A stretch of 64,000 nucleotides of DNA from Paludibacteraceae bacterium (GTDB lineage: Bacteria > Bacteroidota > Bacteroidia > Bacteroidales > Paludibacteraceae), in NCBI GenBank assembly GCA_024401645.1, contig JAKSKR010000006.1, positions 42,196 through 106,195 on the forward strand, given 5' to 3'. The notes under the pieces are model-generated. The model searched no databases, was not told where the DNA came from, and was given only the letters and a program-made list of their open reading frames with translations. This document shows positions 26,659 through 34,804 of this stretch, piece by piece. Position numbers and translations under genes: made by a program. Numbering within the stretch: the stretch's first letter is position 1; the number at the start of each line of letters is the position of its first letter.

Positions 26659-26850
26659 TTAAGACTTGTTTGACTCGTTGTCTTTCTTTTCTTCAACAAC
26701 GGTGGTGTCGGTAACGTCTTTCATGCCTTCCTTGAAGCTGCTGACGCCCTTGCCAAGGCTCTTCATGAGTTCGGGTATGCGCTTGCCTCCGAAGAGGAGC
26801 AACACAACGAAGACAATGAGTAAAAGTTCTGGAAAACCTAATCCAAACAT
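26659..26850 (-). CDS. tatA: Twin-arginine translocase subunit TatA
   Basis: The 63-residue protein has the typical TatA layout: a membrane helix ([20 protein letters not shown]), the FG hinge, an amphipathic helix ([17 protein letters not shown]) and a charged tail. No separate TatB is present here, so this would be a minimal TatAC system unless tatB lies elsewhere. Confidence 0.92.
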   Translation of the reverse strand: MFGLGFPELLLIVFVVLLLFGGKRIPELMKSLGKGVSSFKEGMKDVTDTTVVEEKKDNESNKS

Positions 26851-26865
26851 ATCTGTGTCTATTTT

Positions 26866-27375
26866 TTAGTTTCTAATCAAGTACTTAATGAATAAGTAAC
26901 CACCGAAGACCTGCAAAAGCATGCCCGGAATGCCAAGCTTAAAGTCTGTGAGTCCGGCCATTAGGCTACCTTCAATAAGGCTTTCGCCCAACGAACCAAT
27001 TACCTGGTAAGCCAGAACCACCAAGGCTAGGGTAGGGATGCTGACTTTCTGGAAACGCTGTGCACACCAGCCGGCAATAAGTGCCAATAGTACCGACTTG
27101 AGCAGAATGCTAGGCAAAACGGCAGGCGCTGGCATGTGGAACATGGCTGCGTTGACAAGCGGTGAAAGAATGGCGGTAAGTAGGCCAACCTTTGTACCAT
27201 ACTTGTAGGCACCCACAAGGGTGAAGAAGTAGATAGGTAACAAAATGTGACCACCATTTGGCACCAAGTGGCACAATTGAGGTAGTAAGATGTTGCCAAC
27301 CACGAAGAGGGTCGCAAACAAGTAGGTCTTAACCTCGTTTAGTTGCAATGTGTAAAGCTTTAACGTGTTATCCAT
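26866..27375 (-). CDS. ECF transporter S-component-like membrane protein
   Basis: The 169-residue protein has five or six membrane helices. The segment PNGGHILLPIYFFTLVGAYKYG with the following GLLTAILSPLVNAAMF resembles the substrate-binding S-component of energy-coupling factor vitamin importers. No EcfA or EcfT is encoded nearby, so it would share a module encoded elsewhere. It is the first gene of the operon that ends with the TonB receptor, so the pair could carry a small cofactor across outer and inner membranes. The substrate is unknown. Confidence 0.72.
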   Translation of the reverse strand: MDNTLKLYTLQLNEVKTYLFATLFVVGNILLPQLCHLVPNGGHILLPIYFFTLVGAYKYGTKVGLLTAILSPLVNAAMFHMPAPAVLPSILLKSVLLALIAGWCAQRFQKVSIPTLALVVLAYQVIGSLGESLIEGSLMAGLTDFKLGIPGMLLQVFGGYLFIKYLIRN

Positions 27376-27396
27376 TTGTAATTAATTTAGTTTTTG

Positions 27397-27426
27397 CAAA
27401 GATAGTTGTATTTGGCCACACTTCAA
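27397..27426 (-). promoter_or_regulatory. Promoter of the ECF-Tat-redox-TonB operon
   Basis: On the minus strand TTG (27424-27426) is followed after exactly 19 bases by TATCTTTG (27397-27404), an excellent match to the Bacteroidetes consensus. The leader to the ATG at 27375 is very short, leaving no room for a riboswitch. Confidence 0.6.
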
Positions 27427-27756
27427 TTACCAATTTTACTGATTTTTAGAGCAAAACTAACCACATCGCAAGAAAATAGGTGTATATGTCAAATAACATA
27501 TCAAAAATATTTTTTTTCTGTGTGTAATCGAATATTTTAGTTAAAAGAACATTAGAAAAGGTATTAGGTAAAAAGATTCATATTGTTGTTAACGCTTGAA
27601 ATGGTTGCCCCACTTTGGGTTTGGGTATTATTTTTTTCGTGGGTAGCACATTTCAAAAAAAGGTCCATGCGAGTGATCGTGTGGACCTTTTACTTTGTAT
27701 CAATTACGGAAAGGAATACAAGACGTGCGCAATGTAAGGCAGAACGTACGCGAAAA

Positions 27757-27795
27757 AAACAGAAACGGCCGATGCAGTTGCACCAGCCGTTCGTG
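27757..27795 (-). terminator. Terminator after the kinase-AAA gene
   Basis: AACGGC pairs with GCCGTT around 27765-27792, with a U run following on the minus strand (A run at 27754-27760). The 445-base gap 27376-27820 otherwise holds the operon promoter and a second hairpin (AAAGGTCCA/TGGACCTTT, 27658-27690). I see no gene in it. Confidence 0.55.
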
Positions 27796-27820
27796 TCTTT
27801 ATCTTTTTTGTTTGCTATTT

Positions 27821-29584
27821 TTAACGGAAACCGATGTGAGGTCGGTTGTTGTCGTCTTCTTCGTTCTTCTCTTCAATAATGTCGCGCAAGGCTTCGTACT
27901 GTTTCAATATTTCGGCAGTCATTGAAGGCTTCTTGTGTGCGATGGTTTCTTCGAGAAGCGCTTGTGTGATTTCGGCATCGGTTTCAGATGCTTTCAGTGC
28001 CGCATCGTTCACAACGAAGGCAATGTCGTTAATGACGTAGTTGTTGGCTAGTTCTGCCAAACGGTCGTAGTCGATGTCGTCGGCAAGCGGTCTGTCGGCA
28101 AGCTGAACTTCGAACATAGACTTGCGGGCGCCCTTATCTGGCATAGGAATGTACACTTTCTGTTCAAGTCGTCCATTGGCAACCACGGCACCGTCTACCA
28201 AGTCTGGTCGGCTGGTAACGGCCACAATGAAGATGCCGTCTTCAATGCAACCTTCCACAATGTCGAGGAATTCGTTGCCGGCTTCTATCACGTAGTCGAA
28301 TGTGCGTTCCTTGGTTGGCATAATGAGCTCGAGCTCGTCGAAACAGATGACGATTGGTGCAGCTTGCTTGGCTTGCTCAACCAACTGGGTGATGACGTTG
28401 TGCGAGCCTTGCATGTAGATGCGCAACACGTCGCTCAACTTCATATACATATACTTGAATTGAGCCTCTTCGGCCAGGCGTTGTGCCCAGATGGTCTTGC
28501 CGCAGCCCGGAGGGCCGTATAGCAAAAGTCCGTTAGGTAGGGCTAGCTTATATTTCTGTGCCTTTTCTGGGTCTTTTAGCAGGTTGATGACCTTCTTGGT
28601 GAGGACGTTCTTAACGTCTTCCATGCCGGCAATGTCGGCAAAGCCGTTGCCTTGCGGCTCGTCGTCAATAAGGTCGCCCACAACCGAGCCCTGTTCCAAC
28701 ACTTGCTCGTCGTGTTCTTCCAACTGAAGGTCGGCCGAACCCGAAAGGGCTTGAATGAAGTCGTCGGCAGTCTGGAAACGCTGCTCTGGGTCGCTCGACA
28801 GTGCCTTACGCAACAGGTTGGCAAAGTCTTCGTCGATGCCTTCAACGTTGATTGGCGGCATTTTTAGCGGTTGTTCGCGTGCTTGCTGCAGTGCAGTAAT
28901 GCCAAACGAGTTGGCAAAGAGCGAGATGTCGAAGTAGTAAGGCAGTTGGTTGAACACCATGTGGTAGAGCAACACACCTACCGAGTAAAGGTCGCTTTGT
29001 ACACTAAACACACCATTCAGACGTTCGGGAGCCATGTAGAACACGTTCTGCTCGTCCATGCTTTGGCGTGCCACACCTTGCGAAAGGAAGCGTGAGTTGC
29101 CAAAGTCGATGAGCTTGACTTCGTTCTTGCTGCTGAGCAACACGTTCTGTACGGTTACCTCGTTGTGAATGATGGGCACTGGTTGTTCGTGCAGGTACTT
29201 GAGCGCAGAAAGGACATTGAAGGCGATGAGCTTTGCGCCTTCTACCGGAATTGGCCCGTTGTGTTCAAGATACTGGCCAATGGTGGCTGCATTCTCGAAT
29301 AGGTTGACCAAATAAACATATTTCTGGCCCTTGTGGATGAGGGCACCGTCTGATACATAACTACAGAGGTTGGGGTGGTCGAGGCCACGGCATACCTCAA
29401 TTTCAATATTGTTGCCTTTGTCGTCGAGTTGGTAAGTCTGCAACTTCGACAAGGCCATCAACTTCAAGAAACAAGGCACTCCGTCCCCGTTCTGAACTTG
29501 ATATGATTCTGCGTAAGAGCCTTTCTTCAACAGGTTTACAACCTCGAACCCGTCGATTTTCTCTCCTTGTTTAAAATTAGCCAT
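27821..29584 (-). CDS. Protein kinase-like domain fused to an AAA ATPase
   Basis: The 587-residue protein joins a eukaryotic-type kinase domain (about residues 1-280) to an AAA+ ATPase (about 315-560). The kinase keeps the ATP lysine (Lys41), Asn147 and the DFG triad (Asp160), but the HRD motif reads HNE (140-142). The usual catalytic Asp is therefore Glu142 and activity is doubtful. The AAA part is complete: Walker A GPPGCGKT (357-364), Walker B ending in Asp416-Glu417, and a CDC48/FtsH-like GRLEQKVYIP segment. It is cytoplasmic and monocistronic. The start at 29584 (MANFKQGEKIDGF) fits the kinase N-lobe better than the ATG 12 codons upstream. A -7-like element lies at 29709-29716. Confidence 0.85.
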   Translation of the reverse strand: MANFKQGEKIDGFEVVNLLKKGSYAESYQVQNGDGVPCFLKLMALSKLQTYQLDDKGNNIEIEVCRGLDHPNLCSYVSDGALIHKGQKYVYLVNLFENAATIGQYLEHNGPIPVEGAKLIAFNVLSALKYLHEQPVPIIHNEVTVQNVLLSSKNEVKLIDFGNSRFLSQGVARQSMDEQNVFYMAPERLNGVFSVQSDLYSVGVLLYHMVFNQLPYYFDISLFANSFGITALQQAREQPLKMPPINVEGIDEDFANLLRKALSSDPEQRFQTADDFIQALSGSADLQLEEHDEQVLEQGSVVGDLIDDEPQGNGFADIAGMEDVKNVLTKKVINLLKDPEKAQKYKLALPNGLLLYGPPGCGKTIWAQRLAEEAQFKYMYMKLSDVLRIYMQGSHNVITQLVEQAKQAAPIVICFDELELIMPTKERTFDYVIEAGNEFLDIVEGCIEDGIFIVAVTSRPDLVDGAVVANGRLEQKVYIPMPDKGARKSMFEVQLADRPLADDIDYDRLAELANNYVINDIAFVVNDAALKASETDAEITQALLEETIAHKKPSMTAEILKQYEALRDIIEEKNEEDDNNRPHIGFR

Positions 29585-29850
29585 TGTTGTATGGGTAGAT
29601 AAAAGGTTACAGGCAAACACGTTGCCCTTTAAAACTGTTGTGCTACCTTGATGTTTTTGTGAAACGGTGCGTTAACTGAACTCACCTTTCTGCTGATTGG
29701 TAGTTATACAAATATAGTGAAAAGCGCGAAAAATGAAAGACTCGGGCCTATATTTTTGTTAGGCAACTATAATACTCTTTATCTAGAATTTCAATATCAA
29801 GTCTTTTCTCAATGAAAAAAATGTCTATCTTTGTTGAAAATTAATAACTT

Positions 29851-30087
29851 ATGAAAGATGCGTTGTCTATAGAAATACCAGAATTGGCTTTGTTCGATAA
29901 AGAAGAGCTAAAGCAGAAGGTGGTGGATTATATTCGTCAGTTAGCTAAGAATAAAACTTCGCACCATGTATGGGACAATTATGAGATATCGGAAGAAACA
30001 AAAGCGATAGTTTTGGCAGAAAGACCAAACCTTCCGGAATATTATGATCAATGGTTGGTTTCTGTCTTAGAGGAGAAACTAAAGTGA
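29851..30087 (+). CDS. Putative antitoxin paired with a broken PIN toxin
   Basis: The 78-residue acidic protein (ALSIEIPELALFDKEELKQK at its start) has no family that I recognise with certainty. Its stop codon overlaps by 4 bases (GTGA) the start of a PIN-domain gene, the typical arrangement of type II antitoxin and toxin. A TATCTTTG -7 element lies at 29826-29833. With the toxin frameshifted, it may now be an orphan. Confidence 0.6.
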   Translation: MKDALSIEIPELALFDKEELKQKVVDYIRQLAKNKTSHHVWDNYEISEETKAIVLAERPNLPEYYDQWLVSVLEEKLK

Positions 30088-30501
30088 AGAGTGTATTCAT
30101 AGATGCAAATGTTGTTGTCGACTTTTGTCAACAACGTCCAGATTTTTCAGAGCTGCGTCTATTATTATTGATCTTGCTGTGAAAAAGAAGATTGTGTTGG
30201 TTGTATCGGCGATTACGTTTGTATATTGCGTAAGTATGTTGAAAAAGAGGCGTTATATGCTTGTTTAAAATCGTTAGCAAATCTCTGTGTTATTTCTTCG
30301 TGTGATGCTACTGTAGTTAAAGATTCCCTAACACGGAAATGGCCAGATTTTGAAGATTGCATTCAGTTCGAATCGTCAAAAACAGAGAAGGTTGATGTTA
30401 TTGTGACAAGAAATAAAAAGGATTTTTTTGACTCTTCTATTAATGTTTGCACTCCAACAGAGTTCTTAGACGATTATTTTAATTCTCTACCTGTTGTTTA
30501 G
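30084..30501 (+). pseudogene. VapC-like PIN-domain toxin with two frameshifts
   Basis: From a GTG at 30084 the reading frame encodes VFIDANVVVDFCQQRPDF, the first acidic motif of a PIN ribonuclease. It then shifts near 30143-30148, within a run of five T, into FRAASIIIDLAVKKKIVLV. It shifts again near 30221-30228 into the frame that ends with WPDFEDCIQFESS, DVIVTRNKKDF and TPTEFLDDY, the remaining PIN motifs. Both shifts are explained by single-base losses. Joined, the three pieces give a toxin of about 138 residues. Either the gene is inactivated or the assembly has two errors. Confidence 0.75.
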
Positions 30502-30566
30502 CTTGATTCCTCTATCGTAAGATTTTTAAACAGTTTCTTAAATCACTGCGCTATTTGTTTCTCACA

Positions 30567-30602
30567 AAAAAGCCTCCCTACCTATACCAGGCAAGGAGGT
30601 TT
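30567..30602 (-). terminator. Terminator after the His-rich gene
   Basis: GCCTCC pairs with GGAGG(T) and a U run follows on the minus strand (A run at 30568-30573). The stem is imperfect in its inner part. Confidence 0.5.
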
Positions 30603-30659
30603 GGAAAGCATTATGATAACTATTTAAGTTTAGGATTTATGTCCTTATTTAGTCAACCA

Positions 30660-31031
30660 TTAGCACTTGTGGTGTGCATGGTGGTTGTGGTGGTTACAAG
30701 CGGTGCAGCAGTTGTGGTGCTTGTTGCACTTGTTGTGGTGTGCGTGGTGATGAGCAGGATCGAGGTGGCTCTTCTTTCCGTTGTGGCACTTGTGCTGGTT
30801 GTGACCAGGTGCGTGGTGAACGGGAGCGTGATGCTTGTCGTGCTTATCGGCCGGTGCTGCATGGTGCTTGTTGTTGTTGCGTGCAGGTTCAGCGTGGTGC
30901 TTGTTGGCAGAAGCTTCTACCTTGTTGTGACTTCTAGTTGCTGTGGCAGGTGCCTTTGCACTAGCGGTTAGCGAACATACCATTAAAAGAATGGTGAGAG
31001 CTATTTTTGAAAGAATGTTTGCAGTTTTCAT
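30660..31031 (-). CDS. Secreted histidine/cysteine-rich protein
   Basis: The 123-residue precursor has a signal peptide (MKTANILSKIALTILLMVC region, ending near ASA). The mature part contains about 27 histidines and six cysteines, clustered as HH pairs and CC/C-x-x-C near the C-terminus. This composition implies binding of Zn, Ni, Cu or Co in the periplasm or outside the cell. I do not recognise a named family. It is flanked by terminators and stands alone, so no transporter partner is indicated. I chose the start at 31031 because it gives the best signal peptide. Confidence 0.75.
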   Translation of the reverse strand: MKTANILSKIALTILLMVCSLTASAKAPATATRSHNKVEASANKHHAEPARNNNKHHAAPADKHDKHHAPVHHAPGHNQHKCHNGKKSHLDPAHHHAHHNKCNKHHNCCTACNHHNHHAHHKC

Positions 31032-31242
31032 AAGCGTAATCATTTAAAGTGTTTAACTAAATGGTTTCGTTGAAGTGGTTCGTTGTGTGAACCGCATCTG
31101 TTAAGTGTATTGCAAAGGGTGTGCCAAACGTGCCAATTTTTGCTAAAACCGGCAGGGTGTTTGAAAACATTGTTTTTCGAGATGCGTGTGTTTGTGCGTG
31201 CTATTTGCCTTATTATTAATGCTATGCGTATTGCATAAAAGT

Positions 31243-31270
31243 AAAAAGAGGGTCTTTAGACCCTCTTTTT
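31243..31270. terminator. Bidirectional terminator after the ABC transporter genes
   Basis: AAAAAGAGGGTC and GACCCTCTTTTT form a perfect 12-base stem with a four-base loop. The 302-base gap 31032-31333 holds this hairpin and the upstream region of the His-rich gene, nothing else recognised. Confidence 0.85.
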
Positions 31271-31333
31271 ATCTATATTTTTACCTTTTATTGGAAGTTG
31301 TTTTTCCCTTTCGCCCCGGTGTTTTTCTGTTGC

Positions 31334-32596
31334 TTACTCCCTAACTTTTACCCTTTCGTGCCAAACGGCGAATGCAAAACAGATGGTTGCAAAGGTGAGT
31401 AGTGCTGCGCATTGCGGAACGATGCTGGCAATGCCGTCGCCACGGAGTAGCAGGTTGTAATAGGCTGTTAGCCCCCAGTTTAGGGGCGATAGGCGGCAAA
31501 CCAGTTGCATGGTATGCGGCATGACGAACATGGGAATCCAGATGCCACCTAGGGCAGACAGGATGACTACCGATATGGACCCGAAAATGGATGCTTGCTG
31601 TGCCGTGCGTGCCACTTGACCTATGGCTGTGCCATAACCTATGGCGGCTAGCGATGCCGAAAGGCTAACCAATAGTAAGCCTAGGTGGCTGTTGCCGAAG
31701 TGGAGTGCCGGCAACCCTAGTAATGGCAACACAAAACGCCCCATTAGTCCCATCAGCGCTATCTGTGTAAGGCAGATGCACAGGTAGACGATTACCTTGC
31801 TGATTAGGTAGAAACTGTAGGGCAAGGGCATGGTGCGTAAGCGCAGGTAGCTGCCCTCTTCGCGTTCGCGGATGATGTTGCTTGCCAACGAAACCACTAT
31901 GAAGAATACGGCAAACATGCCCCATGCCGGAATGTTGTGCTGAACGGCGTTCGGTATAAGGCGCGACGAGTCCATGCGGGCTGTGCGTTCGTCTAGTTCA
32001 ATCAGTTTTTCGGGTAGAACAACGTCGCCAATAGGCATAGGCGACATGGCTTGTATTTGTTGGCTGACCTCCTTTAACAGAATCTGTGTCTGCACGGTAG
32101 CCAGGCGTTCGCGCATGGTGCTGGTGAGTGAGGCTAGGAACGAGTTTTTTGTGGTTGGGTCAACAAAAATGGTGAGGCGTGCCGTTTGGGCAACGGTTGG
32201 CTCGCCTTCGGGCTGGAAGGTGTATTGCACGCTTTCGCCTATTCCTTTCCGCAGGTTCTCGGTTGTTTTGGCGGGGATGACGATGCCAAGCTGATACTTG
32301 CCTTTTGCCACGTCGGTCTCCACCTCTTGTGGGGTGGTGTTTGCGGTGGCATAGCTTATGTTGAACAGCTCGGTCTGTTTCAGGCTGCTTACAATGGTTG
32401 AACCCACGCTGTCGCGGTCTTGGTCGAGCACCACAAGTGCCATCTTGTTGTCGAGTATTGCCTTAAAGGTGTCGTTCTGCAAGTAGGCCATAAGGGCAAC
32501 CAAGGCTATGGGCATAAGGTAAAGCAATGCCAACCCTGCCTTGTCGCGAATGAGTAGGAGGAAGTCCTTTTGTATGAGGGTGAGTAGTTTGCGCAT
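31334..32596 (-). CDS. ABC-2 type transporter permease
   Basis: The 420-residue membrane protein has one N-terminal helix (DKAGLALLYLMPIALVALMA), a large extracytoplasmic domain of about 190 residues, and five C-terminal helices. This is the ABC2_membrane_3 (YhgE/YadH-like) exporter layout. The INIREREEGSYLRLR-type segment (NIIREREEGSYLRL) is the conserved coupling motif. It begins 4 bases after the stop codon of the ATPase gene, so the two make one exporter, possibly for drugs or lipids. I chose the ATG at 32596 (MRKLLTLIQKDFLLL) because upstream codons overlap the ATPase gene. Confidence 0.85.
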   Translation of the reverse strand: MRKLLTLIQKDFLLLIRDKAGLALLYLMPIALVALMAYLQNDTFKAILDNKMALVVLDQDRDSVGSTIVSSLKQTELFNISYATANTTPQEVETDVAKGKYQLGIVIPAKTTENLRKGIGESVQYTFQPEGEPTVAQTARLTIFVDPTTKNSFLASLTSTMRERLATVQTQILLKEVSQQIQAMSPMPIGDVVLPEKLIELDERTARMDSSRLIPNAVQHNIPAWGMFAVFFIVVSLASNIIREREEGSYLRLRTMPLPYSFYLISKVIVYLCICLTQIALMGLMGRFVLPLLGLPALHFGNSHLGLLLVSLSASLAAIGYGTAIGQVARTAQQASIFGSISVVILSALGGIWIPMFVMPHTMQLVCRLSPLNWGLTAYYNLLLRGDGIASIVPQCAALLTFATICFAFAVWHERVKVRE

Positions 32597-32600
32597 GGGG

Positions 32601-33326
32601 TTAGCTGATGAGGGTAAGGCAAAGGTCGTGTAACGATTCACTCTGGTTCTGGGCAATGAGCTCTTGGGGAGAGCCTGTTGCCAACAGTTTACCTTGATTC
32701 ATGAACCCGATGCGTGTGCACAGGTTTTCGGCCTCGGCCATGAGGTGCGAGGTGTAGATGATGGTGGTGCCCCCCTGGTGCAACTGTTGCAAGTAGTCGA
32801 TGATGGTTTGCTGCGACTTGACGTCGATGCCAACCGTTGGTTCGTCGAGGAAAAGGATTTGTGGGCGGTGCAGAAGTCCGGCCATTAGGTTGAAACGCCT
32901 TTTCTGTCCGCCAGAAAGGTGGGCAATGCGGCGGTCCATTTCGGGCTCAACTTCCAGCCGGTTGGCCAGCTCTTCAATGCGTGCCTTCAAGTCGGTTTTC
33001 TCAATACCGTAGAGCCCGCCGAAGATTTTTAGGTTCTCGGCTGCGGTCAGCTCGGGGTAGAGGGCATATTCTTGCGGTACCACGCCAATGAGTGGACGAA
33101 TCTTCTCCATTTGGGTGACAACGTCGTAGCCCTCCACTTCTACCTTGCCTTGCGCATAGTGGCGCAGGCCGCACAGAATGCTGATGGTGGTGGTCTTGCC
33201 AGCACCGTTGGCACCCAGTAGACCGAAGAACTCGCCTTTGCCAATGGTTAGGCAAAGGTCGTCGACCGCCGGACGGTCGGTTCCGCGGTAGGTCTTGTAT
33301 AAGTGTTCAATCTTAATTGCTGACAT
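32601..33326 (-). CDS. ABC transporter ATP-binding protein
   Basis: The 241-residue ATPase has Walker A GANGAGKT, the Q-loop, the signature LSGGQKRR, and Walker B ILFLDEPTVGID. It energises the permease encoded directly downstream. The closest family pattern is CcmA/NatA-like exporters. The start MSAIKIEHLYKTYRG at 33326 is preferred over the ATG two codons upstream. Confidence 0.92.
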   Translation of the reverse strand: MSAIKIEHLYKTYRGTDRPAVDDLCLTIGKGEFFGLLGANGAGKTTTISILCGLRHYAQGKVEVEGYDVVTQMEKIRPLIGVVPQEYALYPELTAAENLKIFGGLYGIEKTDLKARIEELANRLEVEPEMDRRIAHLSGGQKRRFNLMAGLLHRPQILFLDEPTVGIDVKSQQTIIDYLQQLHQGGTTIIYTSHLMAEAENLCTRIGFMNQGKLLATGSPQELIAQNQSESLHDLCLTLIS

Positions 33327-33449
33327 TGGCATTGAAATGGGGATGGAAACACTAACAAATGCCTGGCATTTGAAGTATTTCTTATGTTATGTTCAAAATT
33401 ACTGATTTTTTGCGCGCGGTGCAATTTTTTATTTCCCACCCAGATGTCG

Positions 33450-33457
33450 TAATTTTG
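33450..33457 (+). promoter_or_regulatory. Putative -7 element of the HAD phosphatase gene
   Basis: TAATTTTG matches TAnnTTTG and lies 25 bases before the ATG at 33483. No -33 match at standard spacing. Confidence 0.35.
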
Positions 33458-33482
33458 CAAATTATATAGATGAAACAGAATT

Positions 33483-34265
33483 ATGATTAAAGCGCTCTTT
33501 TTCGACATTGATGGTACCCTTATCAGTTTCAAGACACATACTGTTCCCGAATCTACCGTTCAAGCCATTCGCATGGCGAAAGAGCGTGGTGTTAAGGTCT
33601 TCATTTCAACCGGCAGGCCCTTGCCCCTCATCTGCGGACTAGATGCTGTTCTGCCTTATGTTGACGGTTATGTCACCACCAATGGCGCCTACAACTTTGT
33701 GGGCGACGAGACGGTGACTTGCGACACCATTGCACCCGAAGAGGTGAAACGTATTATTGACTATTCTATGCAGTTTGGGGTGCCTTGTTTGGTTGACGGC
33801 ACCAAGAGCATTGCCTTACTTAATGAAAATGAACAGTTCGACTACATCTTCCGTAAGCTGTTGCGCATAACCACACTTGAGCATCCGGCGCCGTTAGAAG
33901 ACGTGTTGGCTGAAGGGGTGTTGCAGCTGACGCCTTTCTTTACACAGGAACAGGAAGACGAAGCCATGGCTTTGGCAAAGGGCTGCACCATAGGACGTTG
34001 GCATCCTGAGTTTGTCGACATCACCGCAGGGGGCATCGACAAGGCTTTGGGGTTGCAGAAGATGGCCGACTACCTGGGCCTTAAAATTGAGGAAACCATG
34101 GCCTTTGGCGATGGCGGTAACGATATACCAATCTTGGTTAAGGCTGGCATTGGTGTGGCTATGGGAAATGCGGGTGACGAAATTAAACAGAAAGCCGATT
34201 ATGTTACCACACATATCGACGAAGATGGCATTTATAATGCCTTAAGGCATTTCAACGTTATTTAA
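33483..34265 (+). CDS. Cof-type HAD family hydrolase
   Basis: The 260-residue protein is a haloacid dehalogenase superfamily phosphatase of the Cof/YidA type. Motif I is FFDIDGTL, motif II ISTGRP, and motif IV MAFGDGGNDIPIL, with a C2 cap between. Such enzymes dephosphorylate sugar phosphates or flavin/PLP cofactors; the substrate is not predictable. Its stop codon overlaps by 4 bases the stop of the convergent lipoprotein gene. Confidence 0.9.
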   Translation: MIKALFFDIDGTLISFKTHTVPESTVQAIRMAKERGVKVFISTGRPLPLICGLDAVLPYVDGYVTTNGAYNFVGDETVTCDTIAPEEVKRIIDYSMQFGVPCLVDGTKSIALLNENEQFDYIFRKLLRITTLEHPAPLEDVLAEGVLQLTPFFTQEQEDEAMALAKGCTIGRWHPEFVDITAGGIDKALGLQKMADYLGLKIEETMAFGDGGNDIPILVKAGIGVAMGNAGDEIKQKADYVTTHIDEDGIYNALRHFNVI

Positions 34266-34789
34266 AATTCTAGCAGCAAGGCGCTTCCGTCTTCGCCGCT
34301 TTCTTGTACGGCAAATTGGCGAGTCTTACCCGTATGGTCTACGTACGAAACGCCTAGGTTTGGAATGGTGCCAAACAGGGTGGCCTTTACCAATAGTGGC
34401 TTTTCGGGCGTAAGTTGGTCTAGGGTATATTGTGTCTTGGTTGTGAAGTTCATCTTGCCGTTTGCATCCACATCAACAAAAGTCAGAGCTAGAACCTTAA
34501 AGTCCCTAACGGCATGGTCTACCATGAAGACGGCCTTTGCCTGTGGCTGAAGGGTGTCGGCCACGAAGGTCTCGTAGCTGGTTAGCTTGGCTTGTTCTTC
34601 CCACATTACGTTTAGGTGAGCCTCTACGTTGTTGGTCGCTGTTTGTTTTGCAGTGTCTTGTTTTTCACAAGGGGCAACAACGGCGGTGTCGGGGTTGCCT
34701 GTTTGGGTTGTAGGTTGTGTGGTTGGGTTGCAGGCTACCATGGCTAGCAAGCTGCACATGGTTGCGCCAAGGAAAATCTGTTTGTTCAT
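34262..34789 (-). CDS. Hypothetical lipoprotein
   Basis: The 175-residue protein has a lipoprotein signal ending MVAC, followed by a Thr/Pro/Gln-rich linker and a globular part with beta-strand-rich sequence. The cysteine is followed by NPTTQ rather than acidic residues, suggesting a periplasm-facing anchor. I do not recognise a family. It follows trkH by 15 bases on the same strand and may be part of that transcript. Confidence 0.65.
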   Translation of the reverse strand: MNKQIFLGATMCSLLAMVACNPTTQPTTQTGNPDTAVVAPCEKQDTAKQTATNNVEAHLNVMWEEQAKLTSYETFVADTLQPQAKAVFMVDHAVRDFKVLALTFVDVDANGKMNFTTKTQYTLDQLTPEKPLLVKATLFGTIPNLGVSYVDHTGKTRQFAVQESGEDGSALLLEF

Positions 34790-34804
34790 TCTATGTTAAT
34801 TTGT

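Noticed and set aside
27376..27423. Riboswitch ahead of the ECF-Tat-TonB operon (for example cobalamin)
   Set aside because: The predicted transcription start leaves a leader of only about 15 bases, and no B12-box-like sequence was seen.
27583..27925. Plus-strand frames between the ECF and kinase genes
   Set aside because: They overlap the terminator hairpins and run into the kinase-AAA gene on the other strand; composition is not protein-like.
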